The notes under the pieces: generated by a model
The model's input: the letters and a program-made list of their open reading frames with translations, nothing else
What the model was told of the DNA's origin: nothing
The model's database searches: none
In this document: positions 1 through 10,394 of the stretch, in pieces
Layout of the letters: every line of letters starts with the position of its first letter
How positions within the stretch are numbered: the stretch's first letter is position 1
Position numbers and translations under genes: made by a program
Assembly (NCBI RefSeq): GCF_000417875.1
Contig: NW_006920874.1
Span: 162,019 to 226,018 of the forward strand
From: Pseudozyma flocculosa PF-1
Lineage: Eukaryota > Basidiomycota > Ustilaginomycetes > Ustilaginales > Ustilaginaceae
Direction: 5' to 3'
Length of the DNA stretch: 64,000 nucleotides

Positions 1-1205
1 CCGGTCTGCCTGCCTCTGCTTTCTGCTGGTGGTGCAGACGGCCAGCTTGGGCTCTTGCCTCTCTCGGGAGTATGGCGCGGTGCGGATGGCAGCACAAACG
101 CAGCCCCCGGCTGAATTGTGGCCTTCCAGGCGCGTGCGAAGCGCTTGCTTGGGCATCCAGAGCCAGCCATCTGCAGGCGTGCAGCAGTCCAGCCGGGGCT
201 GAGGCGCCGTGCCCAGGTCGGGCGACCGCCGTGGCCCCTGATTCAGATAGGCGCCAGCCTGGGTTTCGGCAGCGCCCCGCCAGAGTGCCCTCGACCCCGC
301 CCGTCTGCTGGCCCACGTCCCCAGCACAGCAGCAGCACGCACATCTGCCCCACCAGCGGTCGCCTCAGAGTCATTTGCAGTCGCACGCGGCATGCTGGAG
401 GCCCGGTCGAGGCGGCAGAAAAATTACGGGAGACCGTCCTTGATCCGCTGATCCGCTGATCTGCTCAAACTCGCTCTGGATGCACGTAGTTTTTTTCAGG
501 GCGTCTTTCACATGCCCTGGCGAGGCGGCAAAGTCAGAGTTTGAGGGCGGCGTGGCAGAGAACCGCGTGCTGGTGAGGCAGTCGCCTCTGATGCGGACGT
601 GGTCGCCCGCAACGGAAGTCTGCGGCGAGCCTGTGCGAGGACGCCCAGAGACTCATGATCGAGGCGTTGTTGATGTTCGGACAGCGCAGCGCACAGGTTG
701 AGCAGTACAGGCACACGGCGACACTGCGGTTTCGGACCTCTGCGGTAATCCGATGGTGGCGGCGATGGGGGCTGGCGTCGTGGGCCGAGACGATACAGGG
801 CGAGCGCTCTCGGCTCCCGGGAAAGAAGGGGCTCGGAAAGCCAGGGCCATCAAGGATGGATCTCCAGGGCGATTCCTTCGGCCGTGTTCTGATCGTATCG
901 AGCCGACAGCAATCTGCAGCACTCACCGCAGTGGGCCGAGCACACCTTCACACAGCGGCCACCGCCGAGAGCCCGGTGACCAGCAGCAGCTCGCTGGATG
1001 AAGGTACAGGACCTCACCTTGCTGCCCCGTAGTGGCGTTCCTTTGGGCCGAAGTCCGGCCAAGCCACCCTCGTCCTGCGTATCGACCCAGCGACCTCTTT
1101 TAGTGCTGCAGCCATCGGGCAATCGTGACGAAGTGATCGCAGAGAAGGTTCAATTCATCCTCGGCTTTGTTTGCCATCAAGCCAGTTGGGACTATCTACA
1201 TTGAG
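1..1205. other. No supported gene
   Basis: I see no gene model here. Open frames exist on both strands, but none has a recognisable domain, a signal peptide or a supported exon structure. A TGCACGTAGTTT motif at 481 recurs further right in the window (see findings). A weak resemblance to the secreted cysteine-rich family on the minus strand at 534-926 was judged too thin to annotate. Confidence 0.5.
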
Positions 1206-1460
1206 TCAGGAGCGTGCCACGAGGAACTGGGAAGTGTGACGGGTGACTGTACAGCACGACGAGGGTCCGAGCAACGCGGCGAGGGTCTGGAGAGCGTGAC
1301 GGGAGACTGGAGTGCGTGACGGGGTCTGGAGAGCGTGACGGGGACTGGAGTGCGTGACGGGGGCCTGAAGAGCCTGACGGGAGACTCTGGAGAGCGTGAC
1401 GGGAACTGGAGAGCGCGACGACAACTGGAGAGCGCGACGGGGAACTCAAGAGCGCAACGA
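1206..1460. repeat. Degenerate minisatellite
   Basis: Imperfect tandem repeats of about 18-24 bases. The core resembles CTGGAGAGCGTGACGGG and occurs about ten times with substitutions and small length changes. The array continues into units ending in GCGCGACG. No coding role is apparent. Confidence 0.75.
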
Positions 1461-1624
1461 GAACAGCTCAGAGCAGCGCCTCCACCTCAGCGTTGTCCTG
1501 AACGTCGACGTTGTTGGCCGGGGCCGGCTCGGCCGGAGCGGCGGCGCCGTTGGGCCGCGAAGCGTTCTGCTGAGGAGCGTTCACCTGCTCCACCACGGAG
1601 CAAAAAGGATGACGAAACGTCAAA

Positions 1625-2320
1625 GAGGATTATTTTGTTAGTACCAGATGAGATCGGCGCCAGCAAGCAGCCGACCACGCGTAGCAGCTTCGAGACGAGG
1701 CGGGGGACATTGAGCAGCTCCATGGTGTCCGAGGAGTCGTCCCCCTGTGGATGTCATACCTGATGGTCCGAAGAATACACCAGGCTGATGGTCCACATAC
1801 CTCGCCTGTGGGTAGAGCTCAACACCATAACGAGCTGGGAAGCAACGGTATGGCCTGCTACGGGGCTAGTGGAACAAACTCACCTGCACGCGGAAGACTC
1901 GGTCCAGTCCAAGTCGGACTTGACCACCGACATCGATGATGTCGGTGGTCTTCTTGACCTCGCCGAGGAGAGAGGGCTCTGAGATCGAGATCAGAGGGGT
2001 ATTATTTTGTTAGCACCACAATGAAATCAGCGCTCGTAAGCATCCGACCACGGGGAGCGGCTTCGAGGCGAGGCGGAGACGTCGAGCAGCTCGATGGTCT
2101 CCGAGGAAACGTGGCGCAATGGTCCCCCCGTAGACGTCAAACCTCATGGCTTCCGAAGAAACCATCGAGGTTGATGGTCTACACACCTCGCCTTTGGGTA
2201 GAGCTCAACACCACATCGCATTGCAAAGCAGCCGATGTGGCCCACTACCGGGTAACTAGGAGGAAAAAGTCACCTGCAGTGGAAGACTTCTTGAGCGCGT
2301 CGAGGAGAGTCGAGCTTGCT
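1625..2320. repeat. Diverged tandem duplication, two units of about 350 bp
   Basis: The unit beginning near 1627 and the unit beginning near 1996 align along most of their length. Both start with a TTATTTTGTTAG box and both contain a GCTTCGAG-CGAGGCGG segment. Both also contain an ACCTCGCCT-TGGGTAGAGCTCAACACC segment and a conserved TCACCTGCA-GGAAGACT stretch before the end. Divergence is substantial, so the duplication is old. The TTATTTTGT box also marks the dispersed elements at 7-11 kb, which suggests a related non-autonomous element. No protein is supported. Confidence 0.7.
1922..1950. repeat. Perfect hairpin, 13-bp arms
   Basis: GACCACCGACATC is followed by a 3-base loop and then its exact reverse complement. 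The hairpin lies in the first unit of the 1.6-2.3 kb tandem duplication and is absent from the second unit. It could form a stem in RNA or single-stranded DNA; its function is unknown. Confidence 0.85.
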
Positions 2321-3439
2321 GGATAGCCGGGGGGATGGATGATGGAGAAAGAAGAAGGGGGAAGGGGGCGAAATCTTGGCCTCTTATACCCCTCTTCACC
2401 CCCCCAAAAGGGCAAGTTGCAGGCCGTGCTACGTGGAAGCAAATCCCTCTGAGCCTTCCACAGCATCCTCTGTTCCAAGCCCTCGACGGAGAAGCCGGGC
2501 ACCGCTGCCAGTTGGGGTCGGGATCCCTCGCCCTCGCACTTTCTGGTCCAGATCCTCTGCTGCCACGCCCTCGGCCCTCCACCGCGCAGCCAGCAGCCAG
2601 CCAGGGGCATGTGAAAAGACGCGCTCGAACGGCTTCACGACCGTAGACAACGGGTCATGCCCAGTCTCCCCTAATGGTGTAACAGCCAGCCCGGGCGCCC
2701 AGCACGATCATGGTTCATGACGGTGCACCCTCCTCTGACCAAATAATGCTCCTCGCTCCCCTCTCGTACCAGCCGCGGGCAACATGACCGCCGACAGTCA
2801 GATTCAAGACCACGGTGCCGAGGCCTCCCGAGACTCGAACACGTGTGATCAGAGCTCGTAATGACACGAGGCACTTCTAGTCGACTCCCCGGCGCTGTCC
2901 TCGGTCTCTCTGAAAGCACTAGCACAGATGCCGTCTCCATCACGAGGTTTCCCTGGCAGGCAGAGGACACGATCGCTACGAGGCCAGGAGATCGACATCG
3001 GACGTGACATCGGACGTGGTGACGGGGATGCTCGCCTGCACAGCCGCGGCCTCAACGCGGCTTCGCGCACACTGCCTGCAATCCTCCCGTTGACGGACCT
3101 CGGCGTTGCGTCTGCAAGTTTTGCTCGGAACGCTTCGTCTCGGCACGACCTGAGGCCGATTGCACCTTTGCAACGGGGTTTGAGATGGGATGAACGTAGT
3201 TTTGGAATTCGACTCGACCGATCCGGGGACGCCATCCTTTTCGTTGAGAGGGACTGGGGATGAGGCAAGGGGGCGGCGATGGACGGGGCCTGACAATTTC
3301 CTCGCGAGGAGAGACAAGAGACGTGCAGCAGGATACGGCCGTGCAGGCGCCGTCGCACCTCGCGCACCGACGTCGACGGGCGTAGGCAGGCCCTCACGCA
3401 GGTATATGGGCGACTGAGCGGCTGTGTGGCCGCAGCACT
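2321..3439. other. No supported gene
   Basis: No conserved frame, domain or signal peptide is visible. A purine-rich tract near 2340-2375 is followed by CTCTTATACCCC and a C-rich run. That resembles the purine-tract/TATA-like part of the dispersed elements at 7-11 kb. Confidence 0.45.
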
Positions 3440-3945
3440 CGAGACCCACGCGCGACGCCCCAGTTCGTTCCGTCGGCCGCACCGGTGATCGTTTTGTCGA
3501 TGGTCTGGTAGCGGGGCGGATCCTCCATCGAGTTTGAGTACGGGGTCAGCGTGCACAGCGCCGGCGGGAGGATGTCGGCGTAATAGCACTACCACGTCTT
3601 TCCACCAATGGTCTGGGTGCGGCGTGGCCCGAAGATGCAGTCGACTTCGGCGCAGTTGGCCTCGGAGCGGCAGGGCGGCTAGCGTTTCGGGCAGCGGATG
3701 GTGTCAAAGTCGTGCGTGGCGCTGTTGGCTGTGTGGCGCTCTTGGCGGCCAAGTAGAAGTGGGTGTTGGAGCACAGAGCGGGCGACCTGCTTGTTGCTGG
3801 CGTGGTATCGCAGCGTCATTGTGCCCCTATTTCCGGAGATGGTTATGTCGAAATGGCCGATATGGGAAGAGTCACCACCGGCCTGGACGGCATCGGAGAA
3901 TGCGACAGCCAGCAGCGGCAAGAGGCGGAGGATGCAAGAAGAGAT
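3440..3945 (-). pseudogene. Decayed secreted cysteine-rich protein, relative of the 5138 gene
   Basis: Read on the minus strand, this region aligns along its length with the intact secreted protein at 5138-5776. It keeps a hydrophobic leader (LLPLLAVAFSDAVQA), an LC pair followed by HFYLA, four later cysteines with the same 6-5-4-16 spacing as the intact protein, a CYYAD segment (CTYAN in the intact one) and a TNWGV segment (TSWGV). It is broken by at least two frame changes in the first half and two in-frame TAG codons (in the CPKR-stop-PPC and KTW-stop-CYY contexts). I found no in-frame ATG ahead of the leader. It is therefore a pseudogene of the same family, in opposite orientation to the functional copy. 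Confidence 0.75.
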
Positions 3946-5137
3946 CTGTCTGGCTTGAGGGGTGGGAGAGGGCGATGCAGGGAGAGCAGTGGTGTGAGAT
4001 CGATGCGAGGAACGAGTCAGAAACGGACCCGTTCATGTATGGGTGCGCGTCTACCTTGCCTTGGCTAGCTCCGCCGGCAAAGGAACGACCCCCGCCACCG
4101 GACTGGCTCACCTTGAAGGTCACCGACGACCACGAAGTAAGCATGGAGCGCTAAGTGGACGGTAAGGAGGTGGGAGCCCGGAGAGCACAGCGCCCGACGG
4201 GTGGGTCGAGGCGTCGTTGACCGGACAAGCTGATGGCGCTGGTCGACGGATTGCCCATGGCGGGCTCAAGAAGCGGGCCGGCTCACGCCACAGCGAATGA
4301 AAGCTGACTCGCTCGAAAGTGTCGTGCGTTTGGCCGTGAGGCAGGTGCCATGGCTCGGATGGCCGAGACGACGACACGAGGCGATCAAGCCCTTCGCCCA
4401 GAGCTTGCGCAAACCTGGGCGTGCTGCGGCCGGTGACGGTGGCCGGAAGAAGTGGTATGGCCGCAGCAGGTGAACGTCCGGATCGCCTAGCCATTGCGCT
4501 ACCCAAGGGTCCTCGAAACGACGCAGGGAGAGATCTGAGCGGGGAGTTGGGTGCCTGCGCGTCGCTCGAGACAAGCGGCGGCAGGGCACGAGCGAGGTTG
4601 ACGGGACTGTGGCGGGCAGGTCGCACTGTCGCGAGATGGGCCGACCGAGACGTCGATAGGACGAGCGAGGATCGAGGAGGGGCGAGTCGGCGGGCTGGAC
4701 CATCACGTGTGGCCGTCGTGAGGCATCCGATGGTGTGAGCAGGTCCAAGCGGGTCGGTGGCAGCCGGAGGTATGTAGGTGGATGGGTCAAGCCCCCGCAG
4801 TCGACGCTCGCTACTACTTTTTGGCGGTGGTGCGCTTCGTCGCTGATTGAGGCCTACCCCCACCACGTTGCTGCACGAGGGCGCCACCCGCCCCACCCAC
4901 CCACCTCTCGCCTTTGCATCGGGTCCGACGCCGACCCACTTCAGCGCTTCCGATGAGCCACGCCCTCGGGGACAAGCGCAGCACCCCCACCTCGGCCTTC
5001 GATCGCAATCTCGCGGCCAGGCCTGCCATGTCCTATAAGACAAGGCCCCCTTCGAGACGTCTCTACCCCTCTACCCGTCTCACCAATAGTACTCACCCTC
5101 TCTGCTCTTACCTCTTGCCCAGCATCCCCCGCACACA
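3946..5137. other. Intergenic region upstream of the secreted protein gene
   Basis: No gene is supported. The last 100 bases look like a promoter and leader: a TATAAGA box at 5034-5040, then a pyrimidine-rich stretch up to the ATG at 5138. Long minus-strand open frames at 4120-5043 have low-complexity Pro/Arg/Ser composition and no recognisable domain. Confidence 0.5.
5034..5040 (+). promoter_or_regulatory. TATA box (TATAAGA)
   Basis: TATAAGA lies 98 bases before the ATG of the secreted protein gene and is followed by a CT-rich leader. The other cysteine-rich gene has the same heptamer 102 bases before its ATG (14725-14731), so the two genes share promoter architecture. Confidence 0.6.
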
Positions 5138-5776
5138 ATGACCCCCTCGACTTTTGTCCGCCTCGTGCCTGCGCTTGCACTGGCTCTGCTCGCGGGCCAG
5201 GCAACCCATGCGCAAGCGCAGGGCCCCCACGCCTGGACTCCCATCTCGAATGGTGCCGGCATCCTGAGCATCGACTACCAGCAGAACCAGGTGATGCTGT
5301 GCGCCACACAGCGCTTCCACCTCGCCATCAACAATGCCGGTCACGACTCCGCCAACGTGTGGTGCACCAACGGAGCGCCCCCGTGCCGCTTCACGACCGA
5401 CTGTACGGGCCACGGCTGCGTCTTCAACAGCGCCAACTTTGTCGACGTCGATGGCAGGCACAAGTACTGCACCTACGCCAACGTCGGCCACGCCACCTAC
5501 TATTCTCCAACGCCCGACCCCCGCGGAGCGACCATCTTTGACGTGATCAAGGGCGCAGGAGGCGGCACCTCCTGGGGCGTTGTGGGTGAGTCGCGGCCGG
5601 CCACTGTGCGCTGCGCTGTCGTATCCCGTCTGGCCTCCATCCTCCCTGGCATCTGAACGCATCTGACACGTCCGATCTCGATCCGCCTCTCTCGCTCCCG
5701 TTTGCCTCGTGCGCTCGCTGCAGTTGGCAACAACTTCCAGTTCCAGAACTACAACGCCAACTTCCACTTCTCGTAG
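5138..5776 (+). CDS. Small secreted cysteine-rich protein (candidate effector)
   Basis: Two exons, 5138-5585 and 5724-5776, are joined by a 138-base phase-1 intron (GTGAGT...CAG), giving about 166 residues. The N-terminus is a clear signal peptide ending near residue 28 (ALALLAGQATHAQAQ). The mature part has six cysteines spaced C-X20-C-X6-C-X5-C-X4-C-X16-C, probably three disulfides. The second exon encodes a short aromatic tail, FQFQNYNANFHFS. I recognise no domain. The cysteine count, the exact C1-C2 spacing and the intron phase near the C-terminus match the gene at 14833, and the 3.4-3.95 kb pseudogene is a closer relative. A secreted effector or wall-associated protein is an inference from size, signal and cysteine content. 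Confidence 0.8.
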
Positions 5777-6760
5777 AGATTGCCTCGTGCACATCGTCGG
5801 CATCATACTAGTAGTGCCATCGCCGTTGGCCTCTCTTCGCTGCTCAGGCAACGATCGGTCGCTTGCGTCGTGGCTCAACCGAAGCCTCCTGCAGTGTCCG
5901 GCCACTGCGGCTGTCTTCGTTCTGCCCAATGGGCCACCTTCTCTGTTCCGATGCCGACTCACTGAGACGGGCGAAAGACCGGGGATGTGAGGATGGGTCG
6001 GCCTGATGTATGGCTCAACACCGTCATCTACCGTGGCCATCCTCGACTGGGCTTGCAATGCATCCGCGCTCTTCGTTGAGACCGGTCCCGATCTCGTAGT
6101 CTTGCCTGACTGTGCGTTTGGGTAGAGGCCGGGGGGGTGCTAGCGTTGCCGCGTGCAGACGAGAGATCGATGCCCTCCAGATGGGCGAACAGGCGTCGAC
6201 GCGCAGGCAGCAAGCCGATGCTGCTCGCCGGCTTGTACCGCCTCAGTGCGTTTGAGCACGGCAGGCAACGGGCCGCTTCAGCCCGTCCAGCCCCATGTTG
6301 CTCTGTCCCTCGTCTCTCCACCTTGTGTTCCCTCCTCCGAGACCGTCTGCGTGGCTGAGATGGCTCTCTCGCATCGTGGGCAACATGACAGCCGAAAGGA
6401 GGTACCTTCCGCCTTGTCAGCAGAACTGCGGTGGCTGCATCGGGGTGCTTGGAGGTGCAGTCTTGCATGTCGAAGAGACGCTTCCACTCGTCTCTCGACC
6501 CGTGCCGGCCGCCGCAGTGATGCCTTCCTGCCCGCGATCGGCCGGCCCTGCGGCTGTCCTCTCGGCCTTGCTTTTCCTCTGCGTAGGCAAAGACGCGAGT
6601 CGAGGACGCGTTTGCTGGCGCGGGCGCGTCGAGGCCACGCGATTCCGGTCCATCCGTTTCAAGGCCAGCTGGAACCACGCGACGCGCGGATGGGTCGACC
6701 CGGACCAGGCCAGGCAGAGCGAAGCCGCCTCGCCGTCTTCAGCCACCTGCCTACAGGGTC
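5777..6760. other. No supported gene
   Basis: Nothing recognisable. Open frames on both strands are short and of low complexity. No repeat was noticed before the 10-bp satellite that begins at 6761. Confidence 0.4.
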
Positions 6761-6910
6761 TCTGCTTCGCTCTGCTTCGCTCTGCTTCGCTCTGCTTCGC
6801 TCTGCTTCGCTCTGCTTCGCTCTGCTTCGCTCTGCTTCGCTCTGCTTCGCTCTGCTTCGCTCTGCTTCGCTCTGCTTCGCTCTGCTTCGCTCTACTTCGC
6901 TCTGCTTCGC
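6761..6910. repeat. 10-bp satellite, 15 copies of TCTGCTTCGC
   Basis: Fifteen uninterrupted head-to-tail copies of TCTGCTTCGC; one copy (6891-6900) reads TCTACTTCGC. Array homogeneity suggests recent expansion. Because 10 is not a multiple of 3, all three plus frames stay open and cycle through the same peptides. Apparent proteins across it are artefacts. Confidence 0.95.
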
Positions 6911-7077
6911 TCTGCGCTCTGCAACTTCCTCGGTCGTACCGGCGACCAGCAGCCAGCAGCGCAGAGACTACCCGGCTGGCAAAGAGATGGACTGGAAACG
7001 ACGAGTGTCTGTGCCGTTACCGACGGGTGTCTGTGCCGTTGCCAACGGCCCGAGACGGGGAGGGTGAGGGGTTGATT

Positions 7078-7330
7078 GCCCAGGGCTGCTGCCAGCTGCC
7101 GAGGGCGGGGTTTCCCAGGGCTGCTGCCAGCTGCCCTGGGCGGGGAGGGGAAAGTCTGCTGCCGCTGACTTTTGGGATTTATTTTGTGCTAGGGTCGATG
7201 CCGCTCGTTATCCTAGGAGGGGGGCCGCTGCCGCTTGCCCCAGGGAGGAGGAAGAAGGGAAGGAAGGGGGGAAACGAGGGAAGGGTAGGATTATATCCCT
7301 TTCGAACTGGTTCATGGGGGGGAGGCTGGG
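7078..7330 (+). repeat. Dispersed hairpin element, copy A
   Basis: This is one of at least three copies of a short element. In order it has two GGGCTGCTGCCAGCTGCC units about 37 bases apart, the second forming a 27-base near-perfect palindrome (7114-7140). Then comes GGGATTTATTTTGTG (7174-7188), CGCTCGTTATCCTAGG, a long purine tract (about 7240-7288) and GGTAGGATTATA. The same order recurs at 11150-11395 and, inverted, at 8740-8925. No coding capacity; it looks like a non-autonomous mobile element or a solo terminal repeat. Confidence 0.75.
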
Positions 7331-8029
7331 GGGCAGGCCGACGTCGACGCGCCAGCAGCAAACGGGCAACGCGCCTGCAAATTGTAATTATTGCCAGGCG
7401 GGCAATTGCATTCCGAGGCTCTTATCGCGACCCGACGTTGTATTGCCACTTTCAAAGGTCTGCCGCCAGCGACGCGTTTCTATGTGCTCGTGGCGGCTGC
7501 CGCTGCATTTCCCTCCCGGGCCCGGCCATGGAGCGAGGGCCACGCGACACGCACGTGGGCCTGCAGCAGGGGCGGGTACACGCCGCGTCGGACCCTAGCG
7601 TACTGGGCAAGCAGGGTGCCCGCCCGTCCCTGTAGGGTGCCCGAGCGCGGACGCACACCTCGCTGGTCGCAGGCCACCGAGACGGCCTGGCCATTCTCGA
7701 GGATGGCGGCAGATGGCGGTCAACTTGCATGTTCGGCGAGCCCACTATCCCTCAGTGTCCCCCACGAGCCTGCAAAGTCTGAGCGGTACTGGTCTGGTGG
7801 CGTTCCCGTGCTTTGCCCGTCTTGGTATCGTCCTGAGCGGTGGCCCGGCGAGCTGGCTGTGCACATCCGGGATCGGGAGGGACGAGAGCAGGAAGGCCTC
7901 GGCCGCGGGCGAGGCCGAGCCAGGACGGGTGAGTGCGAGTCGCGTCGCGCGGTGGAGGGTCGTCGGGGCAGGGTGCACCAACATCTACCCGCTCGTCCGC
8001 CTCACACTCACTCGCTCACTCGCGGGACT
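7331..8029. other. No supported gene
   Basis: No conserved frame. A segment near 7345-7380 (GACGCGCC, GGCAACGCGCCTGCAAAT) resembles units of the 23-bp minisatellite at 10.4-10.7 kb. Confidence 0.4.
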
Positions 8030-8300
8030 TATTTCAGGCCGGGTTCTTTTAGAGTGGCGCGCCGAGCCACTTGGGGATTATTTTAGGCCAGTTCTTTAGA
8101 GTGGTCGCCAGCCCACTTCGGCGGCGGATCCAGCCACTGGGGCGATCCAGCCACGGGGGGGGGGGGGGTTTATTTTGTGTGCTCGCTCGCAGGCGGCTGT
8201 CTGAGGGGAGAGAAGGGAAGAAGCAAAAGGGACGAAGGGTAGGTCTATATACCTTTGCGCCCTTCGATTTGGCTGGGGGCCGGGGGCGCCGCCAGGCGGG
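8030..8300 (+). repeat. Diverged element related to the hairpin family
   Basis: This is a weaker relative of the dispersed element. It has two copies of a GGACTTATTTCAGGCC / GGATTATTTTAGGCC box, each followed by TTCTTTTAGAGTGG-like sequence. Then come a run of about 15 G (around 8154-8168), GGTTTATTTTGTGTG, a purine tract and GGGTAGGTCTATATACC. The order box, purine tract, TATA matches copies A-C, but the 27-base hairpin is missing. Confidence 0.5.
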
Positions 8301-8529
8301 CGCCGAAGCTGGGAAACACTACTGGTGAAGTGCCTCGGCGGCTCGCGCTGGCTCGGGTGGTTGCTGGAGGAGCACTGCTGAGGTGCCTGGACCCTCTGCG
8401 CGGCGGCCCTGCCTGCCCCCGGAGCAGAGTGAAATTGCGTTTCGGCGCAGCTTAACCCCGGAATAGGGGCAGACCGATGAGAAAAACTACGTGCACCACC
8501 AAGTGATCTCGGTATCTCCGTGCTCGCTC

Positions 8530-8698
8530 GCCGGGTCGAGCGCAGATCAGAGACGGATGCACGTAATTAACGGACATGAGCACCGCCGCCCTGCCAGCTC
8601 GAGTGCGGATTAGAAGCGGATGCACGTAATTAAAGGACATAAGCACAGCCACCCTGCCGGCTCGAGCGCGGATCAGCCAGGCGTGCACGTAGTTTCCA
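8530..8698. repeat. 63-bp tandem repeat, 2.7 copies
   Basis: Units start at 8530, 8593 and 8656 with an exact 63-base period. Each has GCC-GCTCGAGNGCGGAT and then TGCACGTAATTA or TGCACGTAGTTT. Since 63 is a multiple of 3, the minus strand stays open with a 21-residue repeat (core NYVHPLLIRTRAGRAAVLM). I do not call a protein because no start, domain or conserved context supports it. Confidence 0.85.
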
Positions 8699-8739
8699 AA
8701 CGGAGGTAAGCCGAGCGACCGGGCCCATGAACCAGATGA

Positions 8740-8925
8740 CAGGGTATATAGTCCTACCCTTCCCTCCTTTCCCTCCTTCCTTCTTCTCCCCCAGGGCAAG
8801 CGGCAGCGGCCCCCCACTAGGATAACGAGCGGCATCGACCCTAGCAAAATAAATCCCAAGTCAGCGGCAGCAGACTTTCCCCTCCCCGCCCAGGGCAGCT
8901 GGCAGCAGCCCTGGGCAATCCAATG
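8740..8925 (-). repeat. Dispersed hairpin element, copy B (inverted)
   Basis: This is the reverse complement of copy A: GGTATATAGTCCTACCC, a pyrimidine tract, ACTAGGATAACGAGCGGCATCGACC, CTAGCAAAATAAATCCC (8841-8857), and the 27-base palindrome at 8889-8915. It lacks the second CTGCTGCCAG unit of copies A and C. Confidence 0.75.
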
Positions 8926-9685
8926 AGGATCGCTGGCAGCGAGCCTCGTTGGATTCCACTTCAATCTCGGGCAGCGGCAGTAGCCCGAGATTGTATTGGC
9001 ACCGCACCGCTGGCAGCGGATGTCTCGGGCACCCTCCTCAGCATCGGCGTGGCCGTCCCGAGTATGTGGGCGTGGCTCGACTCGTGCTCGCTGTACATGC
9101 TCACGCCGCCTCGGCCGGACCTGCCAACACGGTCGTTGAACAGAGAGCGGACGAGGGCGCACTCGATGGTACTGCAGAAAGCAGGCCGCGGTGGGTGTGG
9201 CGGACCTGGGACCGAGTGTGGATGGCGGCCGCCGAGGCAGCAAAAGTCGAGGGCGGCGGCGCGTCCCTTTTCGGATTGGACGCGAACCCTTTCCAAAGGC
9301 TCAACGCGTACATGCACCCTCTGCTCGGTGCCTTGCAGGCCCGTCGCGTGGCCGCCGCCATGGCGTTTTGCTGGTGGCAGACCTCGGGCCGCGGCAGCAG
9401 CCAAAGTCGCCTCGTACCGCCAGCAGCGAGGCCTCGGAACCGCCTTGAGCCCTACCAGGCTCGTGCACGGGCAGTCAAACCCACAGGGAGGGCGAGTCCG
9501 AACTCTAGCTGGCCTCGATGCGGATTGAAGAGCACCGCAAACCTTTTCTTCGGTCCGGGACCTGCAGCGGCTAGCCTTCGCCGGGCCGGTGGGCAGCCGG
9601 CGCGGGGGGGGCTGGCAGAGAACAACACTTCCGTGCACCCATCCGCGTTCGGATCGGTGGGGAAACGCGCCGCGACTGGACCGAG
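8926..9685. other. No supported gene
   Basis: Long open frames exist on both strands, a consequence of high GC. They show no domain, signal peptide or repeat structure that would support a gene. Confidence 0.4.
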
Positions 9686-9858
9686 GCGCGTTTGCTAAAA
9701 GGTTCTGAATTCGGGTCGACGCCGTCTGAATTTGGGTCGACGCCGTCGACGCCGTCGACCCGTCGACCCTGTGGCCATCTGCGGCGCGTTTGCAAAAAGG
9801 TTTTGAATTAGGGTCGACGCCGTAGACGCCGTCGACCCGTCGACCCGTTGACCCTGTG
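9686..9858. repeat. 98-bp tandem repeat, about 1.8 copies
   Basis: Units begin at 9686 and 9784 with GCGCGTTTGC, then AAAAGGTT, TGAATT, GGGTCGACGCCGT and runs of GTCGAC-containing sequence. The array ends in a TGCACGTAGTTT motif at 9857. GTCGAC sites occur every few bases. Confidence 0.8.
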
Positions 9859-9958
9859 CACGTAGTTTCTCTTCCGGACTTTAGGCGGCACTGACCCTTT
9901 TCTCATGCACGTAATTTTTCTCTGTGCGCCCCTGGGGGCCCCTATCTCCGGGCCAGCT

Positions 9959-10190
9959 GGACCCGTTCAGAAAGGATAAAAAAGGTCCCCCCTCCCCGTC
10001 CATTCCTTCTTCCCTTTCCCCACCATCGCATTCCGAAAGAGGTCTGCCAAAATAAACCCCTACCCCCCCCCCCTCCCCCCTCGACCCCTACGCAATCCGA
10101 AACGAGGTCTCGCTATCGGGAGCATTCCGAAACGAGGTCCTGCCCAAAATTTCCCCCCACCCCCCCCCCCTCACCCCTGCCCTTTCCCGC
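9959..10190. repeat. C-rich tracts with three copies of a 20-base unit
   Basis: Three related units (ATTCCGAAANGAGGTC type) begin near 10028, 10091 and 10121. They are separated by poly-C runs and by CCAAAATAAACCCC (10048-10063), the reverse complement of the TTTATTTTG box of the dispersed elements. This is probably a rearranged relative of that family. Confidence 0.6.
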
Positions 10191-10394
10191 CCGCGTGTGC
10201 GCTCCCCCGTCCGAGTGCTCACCTCCTGCCACTCCTCTTGGGACCTGCTGCTTTGGGCCTCTGGTGAGCAGAAGCGCTACCCCCGAAGAGTAGCAGCTCG
10301 CTACCCACCTATAGCCTACAACTGGACGAGAGGCAGCGCCTGCACGCTGAGGACGGCGTGCCTGCGAAAGGAGGACGCCACGACGCGTTTCGCG

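Noticed and set aside
534..926. Possible decayed copy of the 14833 secreted gene on the minus strand
   Set aside because: A few short matches (VCLY, FRCG and an ACTTCCG-TGCG stretch) occur, but the cysteine spacing does not fit and no signal peptide is visible. Too weak to annotate.
6295..7635. 446-codon plus-strand frame
   Set aside because: It owes its length to the 10-bp satellite and extends into dispersed element A; no start context or domain.
8452..9243. 263-codon minus-strand frame including the 21-residue repeat
   Set aside because: The frame runs through the 63-bp tandem repeat and an inverted copy of the dispersed element, so it is not a gene.
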